Positions 14,524 to 23,891 are shown, counted from the first letter of the stretch. The stretch: 64,000 nucleotides of DNA from JACQFK01 sp964619955 (GCA_964619955.1 CAZUJF010000001.1:62001-126000), one strand, 5' to 3'. Numbers and translations: made by a program. Notes: a model not told the origin generated them from the letters alone.

Positions 14524-16574
14524 AGCCCGCGCCGGGCGACGTCTTCCGCGGGGTTCAGTTCCTCAAGGGCGTGGGACCCGCCCGCGCGAAGCTGCTCGAA
14601 CGGCTCGGCATCCGCACGGTCGAGGATCTCCTCCGGCATCTGCCGTCGCGCTATTACGACCGCCGGACCATGACCCCGCTCCGGCGGCTGCGCCGGGACG
14701 AGGCGGCCGTCGTCGAGGGCGTGGTGCAATCGGTGCGCGGCTACCTGACCTCGAAGCGCCGGCTGCCCGTCGTGGAGGTCGTGCTGACGGACGGCGAGGC
14801 GCAGGCGCTGCTCGTCTGGTTCAACCAGCCGTTCCGGGAGCGGGAATTCAAGCCGGGGGACACGGTCGTCGCGGCGGGGAGGGTGCTCGCGCCCGGGAAC
14901 CGCATCGCCGTCGAGGAGCACGAGATCCTCTCCGACGGAGACACGCCGCTGCACGCCCGCGGCCTGGTGCCCTCGTATGCGGCGACGGGGGGCCTCAGCC
15001 GGCGGCAGATCCGCGCGCTGGTCCGGCTCGCGCTGGACGGGGAGGGGGCGCATCTCGAGGAGACGATTCCGGCGCCGATCCTCGAGCGCCGCGGGCTGCC
15101 GTCCCTGCGGGCCGCCCTGTGGTGGATCCACGCGCCGACGTCGCTCGGGGAGGCGGAGCGCGCCCGGCACCGCTTCGCGTACGAGGAGTTCTTCCGTCTC
15201 CAGGTGGAACTGGCGCTGCGCCGGCGGGGCATCCGACGGGAGGACGCCGCGCACCGCCTGAACGTCAGCGAGGCGCTGGACTTCCGCATCCGCTCGCTCT
15301 TTCCCTTCCGGCTGACGGGAGCCCAGGAGCGGGCGATCCAGCAGATCCGGAAGGATGTCTCCGCGGGACCGCCGATGAACCGGCTCCTGCAGGGCGATGT
15401 CGGGTCGGGGAAGACCATCGTGGCGGCGTACGCCCTGCTGGCCGCGGTGGGACGGCGCCATCAGGCGGTGCTCATGGCCCCGACGGAGATCCTGGCGGAG
15501 CAGCATGCCCGCACGTTCGCGCGGCTCCTCGGGCCGAGCCCCCGGGTGCGGAGCGTCTTCCTGGGCGGGGGACTGAGGAAGTCGGCCCGCGAGGAGGCCC
15601 TGAAGGCGATCGAGCAGGGGGAGGCCGACCTGGTGATCGGCACGCACGCGGTGATCCAGGAGGACGTCCGCTTCAAGGATCTGGCCCTCGCGGTCGTCGA
15701 CGAGCAGCAGAAGTTCGGCGTGCTGCAGCGGGCGTCGCTGGGGCGCAAGGGGGCCCGGCCGCACGTCCTGGTCATGACGGCGACGCCGATCCCGCGCACG
15801 CTGGCGCTGACGCTCTACGGGGATCTGGACCTGACGGTGATCGACGAGCTGCCGCCCGGGCGGAAGCCGGTGGTGACGCTGTACGTGCCGGCCTCGGGGC
15901 GCCGGGAGAAGATGGTCTTCATCCGCCAGAAACTGCGGGAGGGACGGCAGGTCTACTTCGTCTATCCGCTCGTGGATGATTCCGACCGGGTGGCGCTCAA
16001 GTCGGCGATCGCGAGCGCCGGGGAGTTGCGGGAGATCTTCCCGGAGTTCAAGGTCGCCCTTCTTCACGGCCGCATGAAGGCGGCGGAGAAGGAGGCGGTG
16101 ATGGCGGAATTCCGGGCCGGCCGGGTCCAGGTGCTCGTCTCGACCCTGGTGATCGAGGTGGGGGTGGACGTGCCGAACGCCTCGATCATGGTCATCGACG
16201 ACTGCGAGCGCCACGGGCTCTCCCAGCTGCACCAGCTTCGGGGGCGGATCGGCCGCGGCTCCCACGAGTCGTTCTGCATCCTCTTCGGCAAGCGCAACGA
16301 CCGCATCGACGCCTTCACCGCGACCTCGGACGGCTTCAAGATCGCCGAGGCGGATCTGCGGCTCCGCGGCCCGGGGGATCTGCCGGGGACGCGGCAGAGC
16401 GGGCTGCCTGAATTCCGGGCGGCGCGCCTGCTGGAGGACGCCGCGCTGCTGGAGCAGGCCCGGGAGGACGCCTTCGGGCTGGTGGGCCGGGATCCGACGC
16501 TGGCCGGGGCGCCGCTGCTGCGCGAATCCATCCTGCGTCGGGGGCTCGGCCCCTCACTGCTCGGGGTGGGGTAG
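14520..16574 (+). CDS. recG: ATP-dependent DNA helicase RecG
   Basis: RecG remodels stalled replication forks and branched DNA. From the GTG at 14520 the protein has 684 residues, a normal length. The N-terminal wedge and OB fold begin LKGVGPARAKLLERLGI and include the HLPSRYYDRR motif. The helicase core shows Walker A GDVGSGKT, the DEXH-like box as VDEQQKFGVLQR (DEQQ rather than the common DEQH), TATPIPRTL, and the C-terminal LHQLRGRIGRG and DLRLRGPGDLPGTRQSG blocks. The start overlaps the upstream stop by GTGA. The frame extends far upstream, but that part is antisense-like noise inside the previous gene. Confidence 0.96.
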   Translation: MKPAPGDVFRGVQFLKGVGPARAKLLERLGIRTVEDLLRHLPSRYYDRRTMTPLRRLRRDEAAVVEGVVQSVRGYLTSKRRLPVVEVVLTDGEAQALLVWFNQPFREREFKPGDTVVAAGRVLAPGNRIAVEEHEILSDGDTPLHARGLVPSYAATGGLSRRQIRALVRLALDGEGAHLEETIPAPILERRGLPSLRAALWWIHAPTSLGEAERARHRFAYEEFFRLQVELALRRRGIRREDAAHRLNVSEALDFRIRSLFPFRLTGAQERAIQQIRKDVSAGPPMNRLLQGDVGSGKTIVAAYALLAAVGRRHQAVLMAPTEILAEQHARTFARLLGPSPRVRSVFLGGGLRKSAREEALKAIEQGEADLVIGTHAVIQEDVRFKDLALAVVDEQQKFGVLQRASLGRKGARPHVLVMTATPIPRTLALTLYGDLDLTVIDELPPGRKPVVTLYVPASGRREKMVFIRQKLREGRQVYFVYPLVDDSDRVALKSAIASAGELREIFPEFKVALLHGRMKAAEKEAVMAEFRAGRVQVLVSTLVIEVGVDVPNASIMVIDDCERHGLSQLHQLRGRIGRGSHESFCILFGKRNDRIDAFTATSDGFKIAEADLRLRGPGDLPGTRQSGLPEFRAARLLEDAALLEQAREDAFGLVGRDPTLAGAPLLRESILRRGLGPSLLGVG

Positions 16575-16605
16575 CTTCGGCCTTCTGAGTTGCCGGGGCT
16601 TCTGT

Positions 16606-16611
16606 TATAGT
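16606..16611 (+). promoter_or_regulatory. Putative -10 box of lptB
   Basis: TATAGT ends 10 bases before the lptB ATG at 16622 and no ribosome-binding site lies between. The -35 region is weak. It lies in the 47-base gap after recG. Confidence 0.45.
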
Positions 16612-16621
16612 TTTGCACTTC

Positions 16622-17356
16622 ATGGCTGCCGATTCCCGCCTCCTGGCGGTCGAGGGCGTCACCAAGGTCTACGGCCACCGCAAGGTCGTGGCCGAGGTCT
16701 CGCTCCATGTCGAGGCCGGCGAGGTCGTCGGCCTCCTGGGCCGGAACGGGGCGGGGAAGACCACGACGTTCCGCATGGTGATCGGGCTGGTGAGGCCGGA
16801 CGGCGGCCGCATCGAGTTCCGCGGGGACGTGGTGACCCGGCTGCCCATCTACAAGCGGGCCCGGAAGGGGATGGGGTTCCTTCCGCAGGAACCGTCCGTC
16901 TTTCAACGGCTGACCGTCGAGCAGAATCTGCTCGCCGTCCTGGAAACCCTCAAGGACGGCAAAAAGGATCTGGGCGGCCGGGCCTCCCGGATGCTCGAGG
17001 AGTACGGGCTCCTCAAGCTCGCGAAGCAGAAGGCGTACACCCTGTCGGGGGGCGAAACGCGGCGGCTGGAGATCTGCCGGGCGTTGATCATGAACCCGTC
17101 GATCATGCTGCTGGACGAGCCGTTCTCGGGGGTGGATCCCATCGCGGTCGGCGAGCTCCAGGGCTTCATCCGGCAGTTGCGCTCCCGCGGCATCGGGATC
17201 CTGCTGACGGATCACAACGTCGCGGAGACGCTGAGGATCTGCGACCGTGCGTATATCATCAACGAGGGGAAGGTCCTCAAGACGGGGACGCCGGCGGACA
17301 TCGTCGCCGACCCGCTGGTGCGCCGGACCTATCTCGGCGAAAACTTCCGGATGTGA
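16622..17356 (+). CDS. lptB: LPS export ABC transporter ATPase LptB
   Basis: LptB powers extraction of lipopolysaccharide from the inner membrane toward LptD. The 244 residues carry Walker A GLLGRNGAGKTTTF, the Q-loop GFLPQEPSVFQRLTVEQN that is typical of LptB, the signature LSGGETRRLEICRAL, Walker B IMLLDEPFSGVDP and the switch LLTDHNV. The usual GGERRR is GGETRR here. I chose the ATG at 16622; the frame could begin three codons earlier. The end overlaps the next gene (GTGA). LptA, C, F and G are not nearby, so the export genes are scattered in this genome. Confidence 0.9.
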   Translation: MAADSRLLAVEGVTKVYGHRKVVAEVSLHVEAGEVVGLLGRNGAGKTTTFRMVIGLVRPDGGRIEFRGDVVTRLPIYKRARKGMGFLPQEPSVFQRLTVEQNLLAVLETLKDGKKDLGGRASRMLEEYGLLKLAKQKAYTLSGGETRRLEICRALIMNPSIMLLDEPFSGVDPIAVGELQGFIRQLRSRGIGILLTDHNVAETLRICDRAYIINEGKVLKTGTPADIVADPLVRRTYLGENFRM

Positions 17357-17865
17357 CGATGAAGCTCGTGATCGAAATCCAGGCCGTGCTCGCGCTGGTG
17401 GCCGCCTCGGGGGTCACCCTCGCGGTGCTGCTGAAGCCCGGGGAGCGGATCAAGGCGGCGGCGTTCCTGCTGGGCTGGCTGCTGCCGGGGCTCGGGCATG
17501 CCGTGCTGGGACGCTGGCGCAAGGGCGTTTTTTTTCTCGCGATCCTGGGGGCCACCTGGACGGCGGGCATGTGGTTGTCCGGTTTCCGTTCCATCGCCTG
17601 GGAGGACAACCCCTTCTACTACCTCGGCCAGTACGGTTCCGGCGCCACGTTCCTGGCCGCCAAGTGCATCTCCGCCGAAAAGGCGTTCCCGCGGCCCGAC
17701 CTGCATCCGAGCTGGTTCGATCCCGGGCTGCTTTACGTCTGCGTCGTGGGCCTGCTCAACCTGGTCGTGGCGCTCAACGTGTTTGAAATCCCCCTGGGGA
17801 GGCCCGCGGCGGCGCCCGCCCCGCCTCCGCCCGCCGCGCCCGCCGGGGAGGAGAAGCCCGCATGA
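17353..17865 (+). CDS. DUF6677-like inner-membrane protein
   Basis: A 170-residue membrane protein with about four hydrophobic segments: residues 7-26, 35-50 (AAFLLGWLLPGLGHAVLG), 57-75 and 125-145. The motif WLLPGLGH...G....G..FF near residue 45 is characteristic of DUF6677 and related planctomycete proteins, by memory rather than search. The C terminus is a proline/alanine-rich tail of about 25 residues. Function is unknown. The start is either the GTG at 17353, overlapping the lptB stop, or the ATG at 17359. It is coupled to both neighbours and so is probably part of an lptB operon. Confidence 0.65.
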   Translation: MTMKLVIEIQAVLALVAASGVTLAVLLKPGERIKAAAFLLGWLLPGLGHAVLGRWRKGVFFLAILGATWTAGMWLSGFRSIAWEDNPFYYLGQYGSGATFLAAKCISAEKAFPRPDLHPSWFDPGLLYVCVVGLLNLVVALNVFEIPLGRPAAAPAPPPPAAPAGEEKPA

Positions 17866-18047
17866 TCGGCACCGGCTACCTGCTCCTGTTCTTCCCGATC
17901 ACGTTCGTGATCCTGCTGGTCCTCGAGGCCTGCCGCTCGAACGAGCCGGTGAAGGTCGTGCGCCGCGCCCTGGCCAGCTTCGGCACGCTGTCCCTGGTGC
18001 TCTGCGCGGGCGGGGTCGTGATCTACCTGGTCAACCGTTACTTCTAG
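17862..18047 (+). CDS. Small two-helix membrane protein
   Basis: A 61-residue protein with two transmembrane helices (about residues 3-21 and 40-57) joined by a polar loop (EACRSNEPVKVVRRA). The ATG overlaps the preceding stop (ATGA), which makes it a real, co-translated gene rather than chance. No family is recognised. The pairing with the DUF6677-like protein suggests a joint role in the membrane, but that is inference. Confidence 0.6.
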   Translation: MIGTGYLLLFFPITFVILLVLEACRSNEPVKVVRRALASFGTLSLVLCAGGVVIYLVNRYF

Positions 18048-18079
18048 GCGGGGCGGTCCCACTCATCATCGGCGGAACG

Positions 18080-19282
18080 ATGGGCCACGAAATCCTCTAT
18101 TGCAGCAGCTGCGCCCAGCGCATCCTGGGCGCGGAGTTCGAAAAGGGGAAAGCCCTCCGGGTCGGACACCGCGTCGCCTGCGGAAAATGCCGGCCGGCGC
18201 TCCTGGCGGAACTCAGTCCCGCGGAGCGCGCCGCGCTGGAGGCGCCCGCGACCGCGCCCGCCGCCCCGTCGGCCCCCCGTCCGGTGCCGGCTCAGGGAAG
18301 CTCGACCCGCTTGAAACACGCGCCGCCGGGCGCGACGTCGCCGCCCTGGATTCCGGTCGTCGCGGGGGTCGTCCTCGTGGTGCTGCTGATCCTGGGAACG
18401 CTGCTGACGCGGAAGCCCCCGGCGCCCGCGCCGCCGGTCGCGAAGGCGGCCCCGGGCCCCCGTCCGCCCGTCGCGGCCCCCCTGGCGCCCGTCGAGAACC
18501 CCCGTCTTCCCGCGGCGCGCCTGGCGCTGAGCGAGGCACGGCAGTCCGGCGCCGACGTGGAGGCGGCCTATGCGGCCTGGGAACGCGCCGTCCGCGCCGC
18601 CGATCAGACGCCCCTGGCCGGCGAGGCCATGCAGGGATACTCCCAGGCGCTGGAGCGCCGCCGGGCCGCCTGGAAGGCGGCGATGGACGAGGGGGAGCGC
18701 GAGATCCGGGCGGCCCTCGAGCGGAAGGACGGCCGGGCGGTCCGGGCGGTCCTGGAGAAGCTGCGGGGCCGGCATTCGGGAGCGGAATGGCTTTCCAAGG
18801 TGGATGAGCTGGGACGGCGCCTGGAGCGCGCGATCCAGGACGCGAGGCCCTGGACGGCCCTCTTCGACGGAAAGACCGCGGACTGCTTCAAAGCGGACGA
18901 AGCCGCCCGCTTCACGGCGGAGGGCGGGGTCCTACTGATGAACCGGGCCGGCGGAGCGGTGCAGACCCGGCGGCAATTCGCGGACGGCGAGCTTCGCGTC
19001 CGCTTCGAGATCACGGGGGGCGAACAGCTGTATTTCTCGGTCCGCCAGGGGGAGGCGGGATTCTGGCAGGTGAAGTGGGACTCCAGCAATGCCATCGCCG
19101 GCCTGGGCGGGGCCGTCCGCGAACTGCTGTTCGTGATGAAAGGCCCCGAGATCCGGGCCGCTCTTGACGGCAGGGAGGTTCCGGGGCTGGCCGAGGGGAA
19201 GCCCGCGACCGGACACCTTCAGTTCAACTGCAAAGCCGCCGGCTTCAGGATCCACGCGCTGGAGTATCGCGAACTTCCCTGA
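18080..19282 (+). CDS. Zinc-ribbon, single-helix protein with DUF1080-like sandwich
   Basis: A 400-residue protein. The N terminus has two CxxC pairs (YCSSCAQ and ACGKCRP), probably a zinc ribbon. A transmembrane helix at about residues 88-110 follows an alanine/proline linker, then an alpha-helical region (about 140-255), and a C-terminal beta-sandwich beginning WTALFDGKTADCF, which matches the start of DUF1080 (3-keto-disaccharide hydrolase or concanavalin-like) domains. The topology predicts a cytoplasmic zinc ribbon and an external sandwich. Catalytic residues cannot be assigned, so sugar binding is as likely as hydrolysis. The gene starts 32 bases after the small membrane gene without a clear Shine-Dalgarno. 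Confidence 0.6.
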   Translation: MGHEILYCSSCAQRILGAEFEKGKALRVGHRVACGKCRPALLAELSPAERAALEAPATAPAAPSAPRPVPAQGSSTRLKHAPPGATSPPWIPVVAGVVLVVLLILGTLLTRKPPAPAPPVAKAAPGPRPPVAAPLAPVENPRLPAARLALSEARQSGADVEAAYAAWERAVRAADQTPLAGEAMQGYSQALERRRAAWKAAMDEGEREIRAALERKDGRAVRAVLEKLRGRHSGAEWLSKVDELGRRLERAIQDARPWTALFDGKTADCFKADEAARFTAEGGVLLMNRAGGAVQTRRQFADGELRVRFEITGGEQLYFSVRQGEAGFWQVKWDSSNAIAGLGGAVRELLFVMKGPEIRAALDGREVPGLAEGKPATGHLQFNCKAAGFRIHALEYRELP

Positions 19283-19294
19283 GCGACCGGCGGC

Positions 19295-21169
19295 TCAGCG
19301 GATCAGGCGGAACCAGCGGCCCTTCGGGAACCAGATCCAGAGCGCCTTGCCCACGATGAATTTCCCGGGCACGGTGCGGAAGGCCCGGGCCGAGTACTCG
19401 GAGGTGCCGCCCTCGTTCAGGATCAGCTCGTCGCGGAAGAGCGCGACCTCGTTCCCGTACTGGTCGGCCGAAATCGCGATGTCCGGCTCCTTCGGCAGCT
19501 TCAGCTTCTGCTGCAGTTCCTTCCGGTAGGTCCAGGAGTCGGGCGTGTCCTGCTGCGCCTCGCAGACCACCGTGCGCCCGTTTTTGAGCCGGTACGTCTG
19601 CTCGGTCCAGGCGCGCGAATCGTGGCTGTTGTTGACGTTGTCGCCCATCATCATGTATTCGCCGTCGGGGATGGCGACCGCCACGTCCTCCCGAAGGTCG
19701 TAGACGCTGTTGGTCCGGTCGCGGTAATGCACGTCGCGGCCCACGTCCAGGCTGCGCGCGACGAAGGTGGCTCCGCGCGATCCGAAGGCGGTGACGTGCG
19801 GCGCGGATTCGTTCTCCTTCACGTCCTCCCGGAATTCGATGAAGGGGAGTTTCGCCAGCATGCGGCCGTCGATGCGCGCATAGGCCGTTCCGTCGACGAC
19901 CCAGAGTTCCGCCTTGACGCGTTTGAAGGGCTCGAACCTCCAGTCCGCGAGGGCGATGCTGCGGGTGGGCGGGCTGGACTCGGCGCCGGAGGCGTGCCAG
20001 CGCAGCTCGCCGGGGGCGCCGCTGTCGAGGCGGAGCTCGAAGCGTCCGCGCTCGTTGGCGATCTCCAGGAAGACCTGGCCCTTGGGGCCGGTCAGTTCGA
20101 GATCCAGGGCCAGGCGCCGGTCGCCCACGGCGGTGCTGTACCCGTCCATCACGGGAGGGGTGAGGACGAAGCGCAGCCCGCGCTCGCCGGCGCGCTCGAG
20201 CGTTTCGAGGCGCCCCTCGCGGACCACGAACTCCGCCTCCTTCGCCCCCTCCGCGGGGCGGGCGGCGAAGGCCTGGGTGAACACGGGGCCCGAGGAGAGC
20301 AGCGACGCCCCCTCGCGGACCGGATCGATCCAGAGGGACTCCTGCGTCCTCAGGGGCTTGCGGGCGATGCGGAACTTCTCCTCCCCGGGTTTGCGGGTGT
20401 AGAGGTCGCCGTGCCAGATCTTCAATTCCTCGCCGGGCAGGCCGACCACGCGTTTGATGAAGTTCTTCGACTGGTTGAGGGGGAATTTGAAGACGACGAC
20501 GTCGAAGCGCTCCACCGGCGCGAAGGCATAGTAGTACTTGGTGACCATGATGCGGTCGCCGCCGGGGTCCCCGTGATAGTCCCGGAAGCTGCAGGCGTCG
20601 CGCGTATGCCGGGACGTCACGTCGCCCAGCAGCGTCGGCTCCATCGAGCTCGAGGGGATCTTGAAGACCTCGATGCAGAAGCAGCGGATGACGAGAGCCA
20701 TCACGAAGGCGACGACGATCGCCTCCACGTTCTCCTTCAGCCAGATCCCCAGGGCCTCGTTGGCGGGCGCGGATGAGGTCCCGGGTCCGGGCGCCGGGGG
20801 GGGCGCGGGCCGGGGATGGGGGCGGTTCAGGAGCAGGACGCCCGCGACGGAGGCGGCCACGGCGATCCAGAGGGTCCAGGACTCCCCCCGCAGGGCCTGG
20901 ATGGCCGCCCAGGCGGCGCCGAAATAGCCCGCGTTGGTGACGGCCCTGTGGGCCCAGGCGGGGGCGGCCCAGGCCGCGCCCGCGGCGGCGAAGAGGACGC
21001 CCACGACCAGCAGATTCCAGAGGGCGAGCGGATAGGCCCCCTCGCGGAGCTGGACGAAGACGAGCGGGAACCAGGGAAGGGCGGAGCAGGCCAGGGCGGC
21101 CGCGGAGAGCCGGCGCCGTTCGGGGGGGAGGGACGGCGTCTGGACGGGCGGCTCGGGCTCCCCGCTCAT
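19295..21169 (-). CDS. lepB: Signal peptidase I with large inserted domain
   Basis: LepB removes signal peptides on the outer face of the inner membrane. At 624 residues it is about twice the usual size. Three or four hydrophobic segments occupy residues 22-115, then a proline linker and a final helix at 148-163. The catalytic serine is Ser175 (IPSSSMEPTLLGD) and the general-base lysine is Lys239 (NFIKRVVGLPGE). The late family box MMGDNVNNSHDSR is near residue 520. Between them, about residues 265-500 form an insert, part of which looks like a concanavalin-type beta sandwich. The start overlaps the lepA stop (ATGA), keeping the common lepA-lepB order. Confidence 0.88.
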   Translation of the reverse strand: MSGEPEPPVQTPSLPPERRRLSAAALACSALPWFPLVFVQLREGAYPLALWNLLVVGVLFAAAGAAWAAPAWAHRAVTNAGYFGAAWAAIQALRGESWTLWIAVAASVAGVLLLNRPHPRPAPPPAPGPGTSSAPANEALGIWLKENVEAIVVAFVMALVIRCFCIEVFKIPSSSMEPTLLGDVTSRHTRDACSFRDYHGDPGGDRIMVTKYYYAFAPVERFDVVVFKFPLNQSKNFIKRVVGLPGEELKIWHGDLYTRKPGEEKFRIARKPLRTQESLWIDPVREGASLLSSGPVFTQAFAARPAEGAKEAEFVVREGRLETLERAGERGLRFVLTPPVMDGYSTAVGDRRLALDLELTGPKGQVFLEIANERGRFELRLDSGAPGELRWHASGAESSPPTRSIALADWRFEPFKRVKAELWVVDGTAYARIDGRMLAKLPFIEFREDVKENESAPHVTAFGSRGATFVARSLDVGRDVHYRDRTNSVYDLREDVAVAIPDGEYMMMGDNVNNSHDSRAWTEQTYRLKNGRTVVCEAQQDTPDSWTYRKELQQKLKLPKEPDIAISADQYGNEVALFRDELILNEGGTSEYSARAFRTVPGKFIVGKALWIWFPKGRWFRLIR

Positions 21170-22968
21170 TCGCCGTCGTCCCCCGACTTGAGCACGGCCA
21201 TGAACGCGGCCTGCGGGATTTCCACGTTCCCGACGTTTTTCATGCGCTTCTTGCCTTCCTTCTGCTTTTCAAGAAGCTTGCGTTTGCGGCTGATGTCGCC
21301 GCCGTAGCACTTGGCGATGACGTTCTTCCCGACCGAGCCGATGTCCTCGCGCGCGATGATTTTGCCGCCGATCGCGGCCTGCAGGGCGATCTCGAAGAGG
21401 TGCCTCGAGATCTCCTTCTTGAGCGTCTTGAGGATGCGCCGGCCCTTCTGCTCGGCCGTCGAACGGTGGACGATGACGGAGAGGGCGTCGACCTCGTTGC
21501 CCGCCACGAGGATGCGCAGGCGGCAGAGCTCGGCGGGTTCGAAGCCCACGAAGTGGTAGTCCAGGGTGCCGTAGCCGCGGGTCATGGACTTCAGCTTGTC
21601 GTAGAAGTCGTAGACGATCTCGGCGAAGGGCATCTTGTAGTGCAGGATGACGCGCGTCCGGGAGATGTATTCCGTCTTGAGGTATTCGCCGCGCCGGTCC
21701 TGGCAGAGCTGCATGATGACGCCGATGAATTCCGCCGGGATGATGATGGTCGCCCGGACGATGGGCTCGCGCCATTCGCGGACCATCTCGTCCTCCGGCA
21801 GCTTGGCCGGGTTGTCGATGCGCATCACCTTCGGCCCCTCGTGGGTGTTCGCCACGATCTCGTAGGTGACGTTGGGCGCCGTCTGGATGAGCTCGACGTT
21901 CTCCTCGCGCTCGAGGCGCTCCTGCACGATCTCCATGTGCAGCAGGCCGAGAAACCCGCAGCGGAAGCCGAAGCCCAGGGCCTCGGAGGTCTCGGCCTGC
22001 CATTTGAAACTGGAGTCGTTGAGGCTGAGGCGGTCGAGGGCCTTCTTCAGCTCCTCGTAGTTGGTCGCGCCGGTGGGGTAGAAGCCGCAGAAGACGACCG
22101 CGAGCGGCTCCTTGTAGCCGGGCAGCGGCTTCACGTCCTTGACGTTGACGGCGGAGACGGTGTCGCCCACCCGCACGTCCTTGATGGTCTTGATGTTGGC
22201 CATCATGTAGCCGACCTGGCCGGCGGTGAGCTTCGGCACCTCGACCATGTGCGGCTTGAAGACGCCGACGTATTCGACCTCGTAATACGTGTTCGTGCCG
22301 AGGAAGACGATCTTGTCGCCGCGCTTGATGGACCCGTCGATCAGCCGGATGTAGGCGACGGCGCCCCGGAACTCGTTGAACTCGCTGTCGAAGATCAGCG
22401 CCTTGAGCGGGGCGTTGGGGTCCCCCTTGGGCGGGGGCACGAGCGTGATGACGGCTTCGAGCAGCTCCTCCACACCCATGCCCGTCTTGCCGCTGATCTT
22501 GAAGACCTCATGCGGCTTGATGCCCAGGATGTGCTCCATCTCCTCCAGGGATTCGGGCACCTGGGCGGTCTGCATGTCGATCTTGTTGATGGCCGGGACG
22601 ATCTCGAGGCCGCCTTCCATGGCCAGCAGCGAGTTCGCGACCGTCTGGGCCTGGACGCCCTGCGTGCAGTCCACGAGCAGCACGGCGCCCTCGCAGGCGG
22701 CGAGCGAGCGCGACACCTCGTAGCTGAAGTCGACGTGGCCGGGGGTGTCGATGAGGTTGAGTTCGTAGCCCTTCCAGTTCATGGCGACGGCCTTCGCCTT
22801 GATGGTGATGCCGCGCTCGCGCTCCAGCGAGTTGCTGTCGAGATGCTGGGCCTTGATGTTGCGCGAGGCGACCGTGCCCGTCATCTCGAGGATGCGGTCC
22901 GCGAGCGTGGATTTGCCGTGGTCGATGTGGGCCACGATGCAGAAGTTCCGGATCTTGTCGATGCTCAT
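21166..22968 (-). CDS. lepA: Elongation factor 4 (LepA GTPase)
   Basis: LepA is a ribosome-associated GTPase that affects elongation and initiation. The 600 residues match the family. GTPase motifs are G1 AHIDHGKSTLADRI, G2 RERGITIKA, G3 DTPGHVDFSYEV and G4 NKIDM. The C-terminal LepA-specific domain ends with GGDISRKRKLLEKQKEGKKR. I set the start at the ATG at 22968, which overlaps the stop of the ROK kinase gene (ATGA); the reading frame continues upstream but that part is noise within the kinase gene. It is coupled on both sides (ROK-lepA-lepB). Confidence 0.97.
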   Translation of the reverse strand: MSIDKIRNFCIVAHIDHGKSTLADRILEMTGTVASRNIKAQHLDSNSLERERGITIKAKAVAMNWKGYELNLIDTPGHVDFSYEVSRSLAACEGAVLLVDCTQGVQAQTVANSLLAMEGGLEIVPAINKIDMQTAQVPESLEEMEHILGIKPHEVFKISGKTGMGVEELLEAVITLVPPPKGDPNAPLKALIFDSEFNEFRGAVAYIRLIDGSIKRGDKIVFLGTNTYYEVEYVGVFKPHMVEVPKLTAGQVGYMMANIKTIKDVRVGDTVSAVNVKDVKPLPGYKEPLAVVFCGFYPTGATNYEELKKALDRLSLNDSSFKWQAETSEALGFGFRCGFLGLLHMEIVQERLEREENVELIQTAPNVTYEIVANTHEGPKVMRIDNPAKLPEDEMVREWREPIVRATIIIPAEFIGVIMQLCQDRRGEYLKTEYISRTRVILHYKMPFAEIVYDFYDKLKSMTRGYGTLDYHFVGFEPAELCRLRILVAGNEVDALSVIVHRSTAEQKGRRILKTLKKEISRHLFEIALQAAIGGKIIAREDIGSVGKNVIAKCYGGDISRKRKLLEKQKEGKKRMKNVGNVEIPQAAFMAVLKSGDDGE

Positions 22969-23876
22969 GGGCGGGGTGAAACCCTCGTCTTGCGGGCCGC
23001 CCAGAGTGCGGCGCCCAGCCACCCGGCGTCGTCGCCGGAAACCTTGGAAGCCTCGATGCGGATCTTCTCGAGAAAGACCTCGAAGACGCGCTTGCGCACG
23101 CCGGCCCGGACCCGCTCGAGCAGCAGGTCGCCCGCGAGCGCCATTCCGCCGGCGAGGACGATGATGTCGGGATGCAGCACGTGGATCATGCTGGCCACGC
23201 CCTGGGCGAGGCCGTCGGCCGACCAGTCGACGACGTCGAGCGCGGTACGGTCCCCCTGGCGGGCGGCCTCGAAGCACTCCTTCGCGGAGCCCCGCCCCCA
23301 GCGGCGGGCCACGGCGGTCGCGCTGGCGAATTGCTCCACGCAGCCGTTCTGGCCGCAGCCGCACTTCGTGCCGTTGGGGTCCACCGTGATGTGGCCGAGT
23401 TCGCCGGCCGCGCCGGAGGCGCCGAGCCAGAGCTCGCCGGCGATGATGATTCCCCCGCCCACGCCGGTGCCCAGCGTGTACAGCACGAGGCTGTCGACAC
23501 CGCGGCCCCAGCCGGCGACGTACTCGCCCCACGCGGCGCAGTTGGCGTCGTTCTCCATGAACGTCGGCATCCCCAGCCGCTTTCCGAGCAGGTCGGGGTA
23601 GGGGACGTTCTTCCAGAGCCGGAGGTTGGTGGCCCGGAGGAGGGTCTTTCGGGCGATGTCGAGCGGGCCCGGGACCCCCGAACCGCAGGCTAGGGCCCGG
23701 CCGGTCCCGCCCATGAGCTCCTCGGCGGCGGCGCCCATGCCGGCGACGGTGTCCTCGGGGCTGCGGTCCATGGTGTTGGGGATGGAGAGGCGGCCCCGGA
23801 CGGCGCCTTCGGCCGTGCAGACGCCCAGCTTGATGTTGGTGCCGCCGAGGTCGATGCCGAGGTAGAGATCCGTCAT
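22965..23876 (-). CDS. ROK-family sugar kinase (probable glucokinase)
   Basis: A 303-residue kinase that probably phosphorylates glucose. The N-terminal phosphate motif is YLGIDLGGTNIKLG, the catalytic region shows ENDANCAAWGE, and GTGVGGGII is the phosphate-2 loop. The ROK zinc site is complete (GELGH followed by CGCGQNGCVEQ). The start at 23876 gives MTDLYLGIDLGG; an upstream extension is not supported. No Shine-Dalgarno is present and a TTTAAT -10 box lies nine bases away, so the message may be leaderless. Fructokinase or N-acetylmannosamine kinase activities are alternatives. Confidence 0.88.
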   Translation of the reverse strand: MTDLYLGIDLGGTNIKLGVCTAEGAVRGRLSIPNTMDRSPEDTVAGMGAAAEELMGGTGRALACGSGVPGPLDIARKTLLRATNLRLWKNVPYPDLLGKRLGMPTFMENDANCAAWGEYVAGWGRGVDSLVLYTLGTGVGGGIIIAGELWLGASGAAGELGHITVDPNGTKCGCGQNGCVEQFASATAVARRWGRGSAKECFEAARQGDRTALDVVDWSADGLAQGVASMIHVLHPDIIVLAGGMALAGDLLLERVRAGVRKRVFEVFLEKIRIEASKVSGDDAGWLGAALWAARKTRVSPRP

Positions 23877-23885
23877 GGGGGCGGT

Positions 23886-23891
23886 ATTAAA
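23886..23891 (-). promoter_or_regulatory. Putative -10 box of the ROK kinase-lepA-lepB operon
   Basis: On the minus strand TTTAAT lies nine bases before the ATG at 23876, with no ribosome-binding site. The opposite-strand promoter for the YbaK-like gene is about 40 bases away, so this 68-base gap is a compact divergent control region. Confidence 0.35.

Noticed and set aside
21400..23601. 733-residue plus-strand frame opposite lepA and the ROK kinase
   Set aside because: It spans two unrelated genes on the other strand and has no conserved motif.
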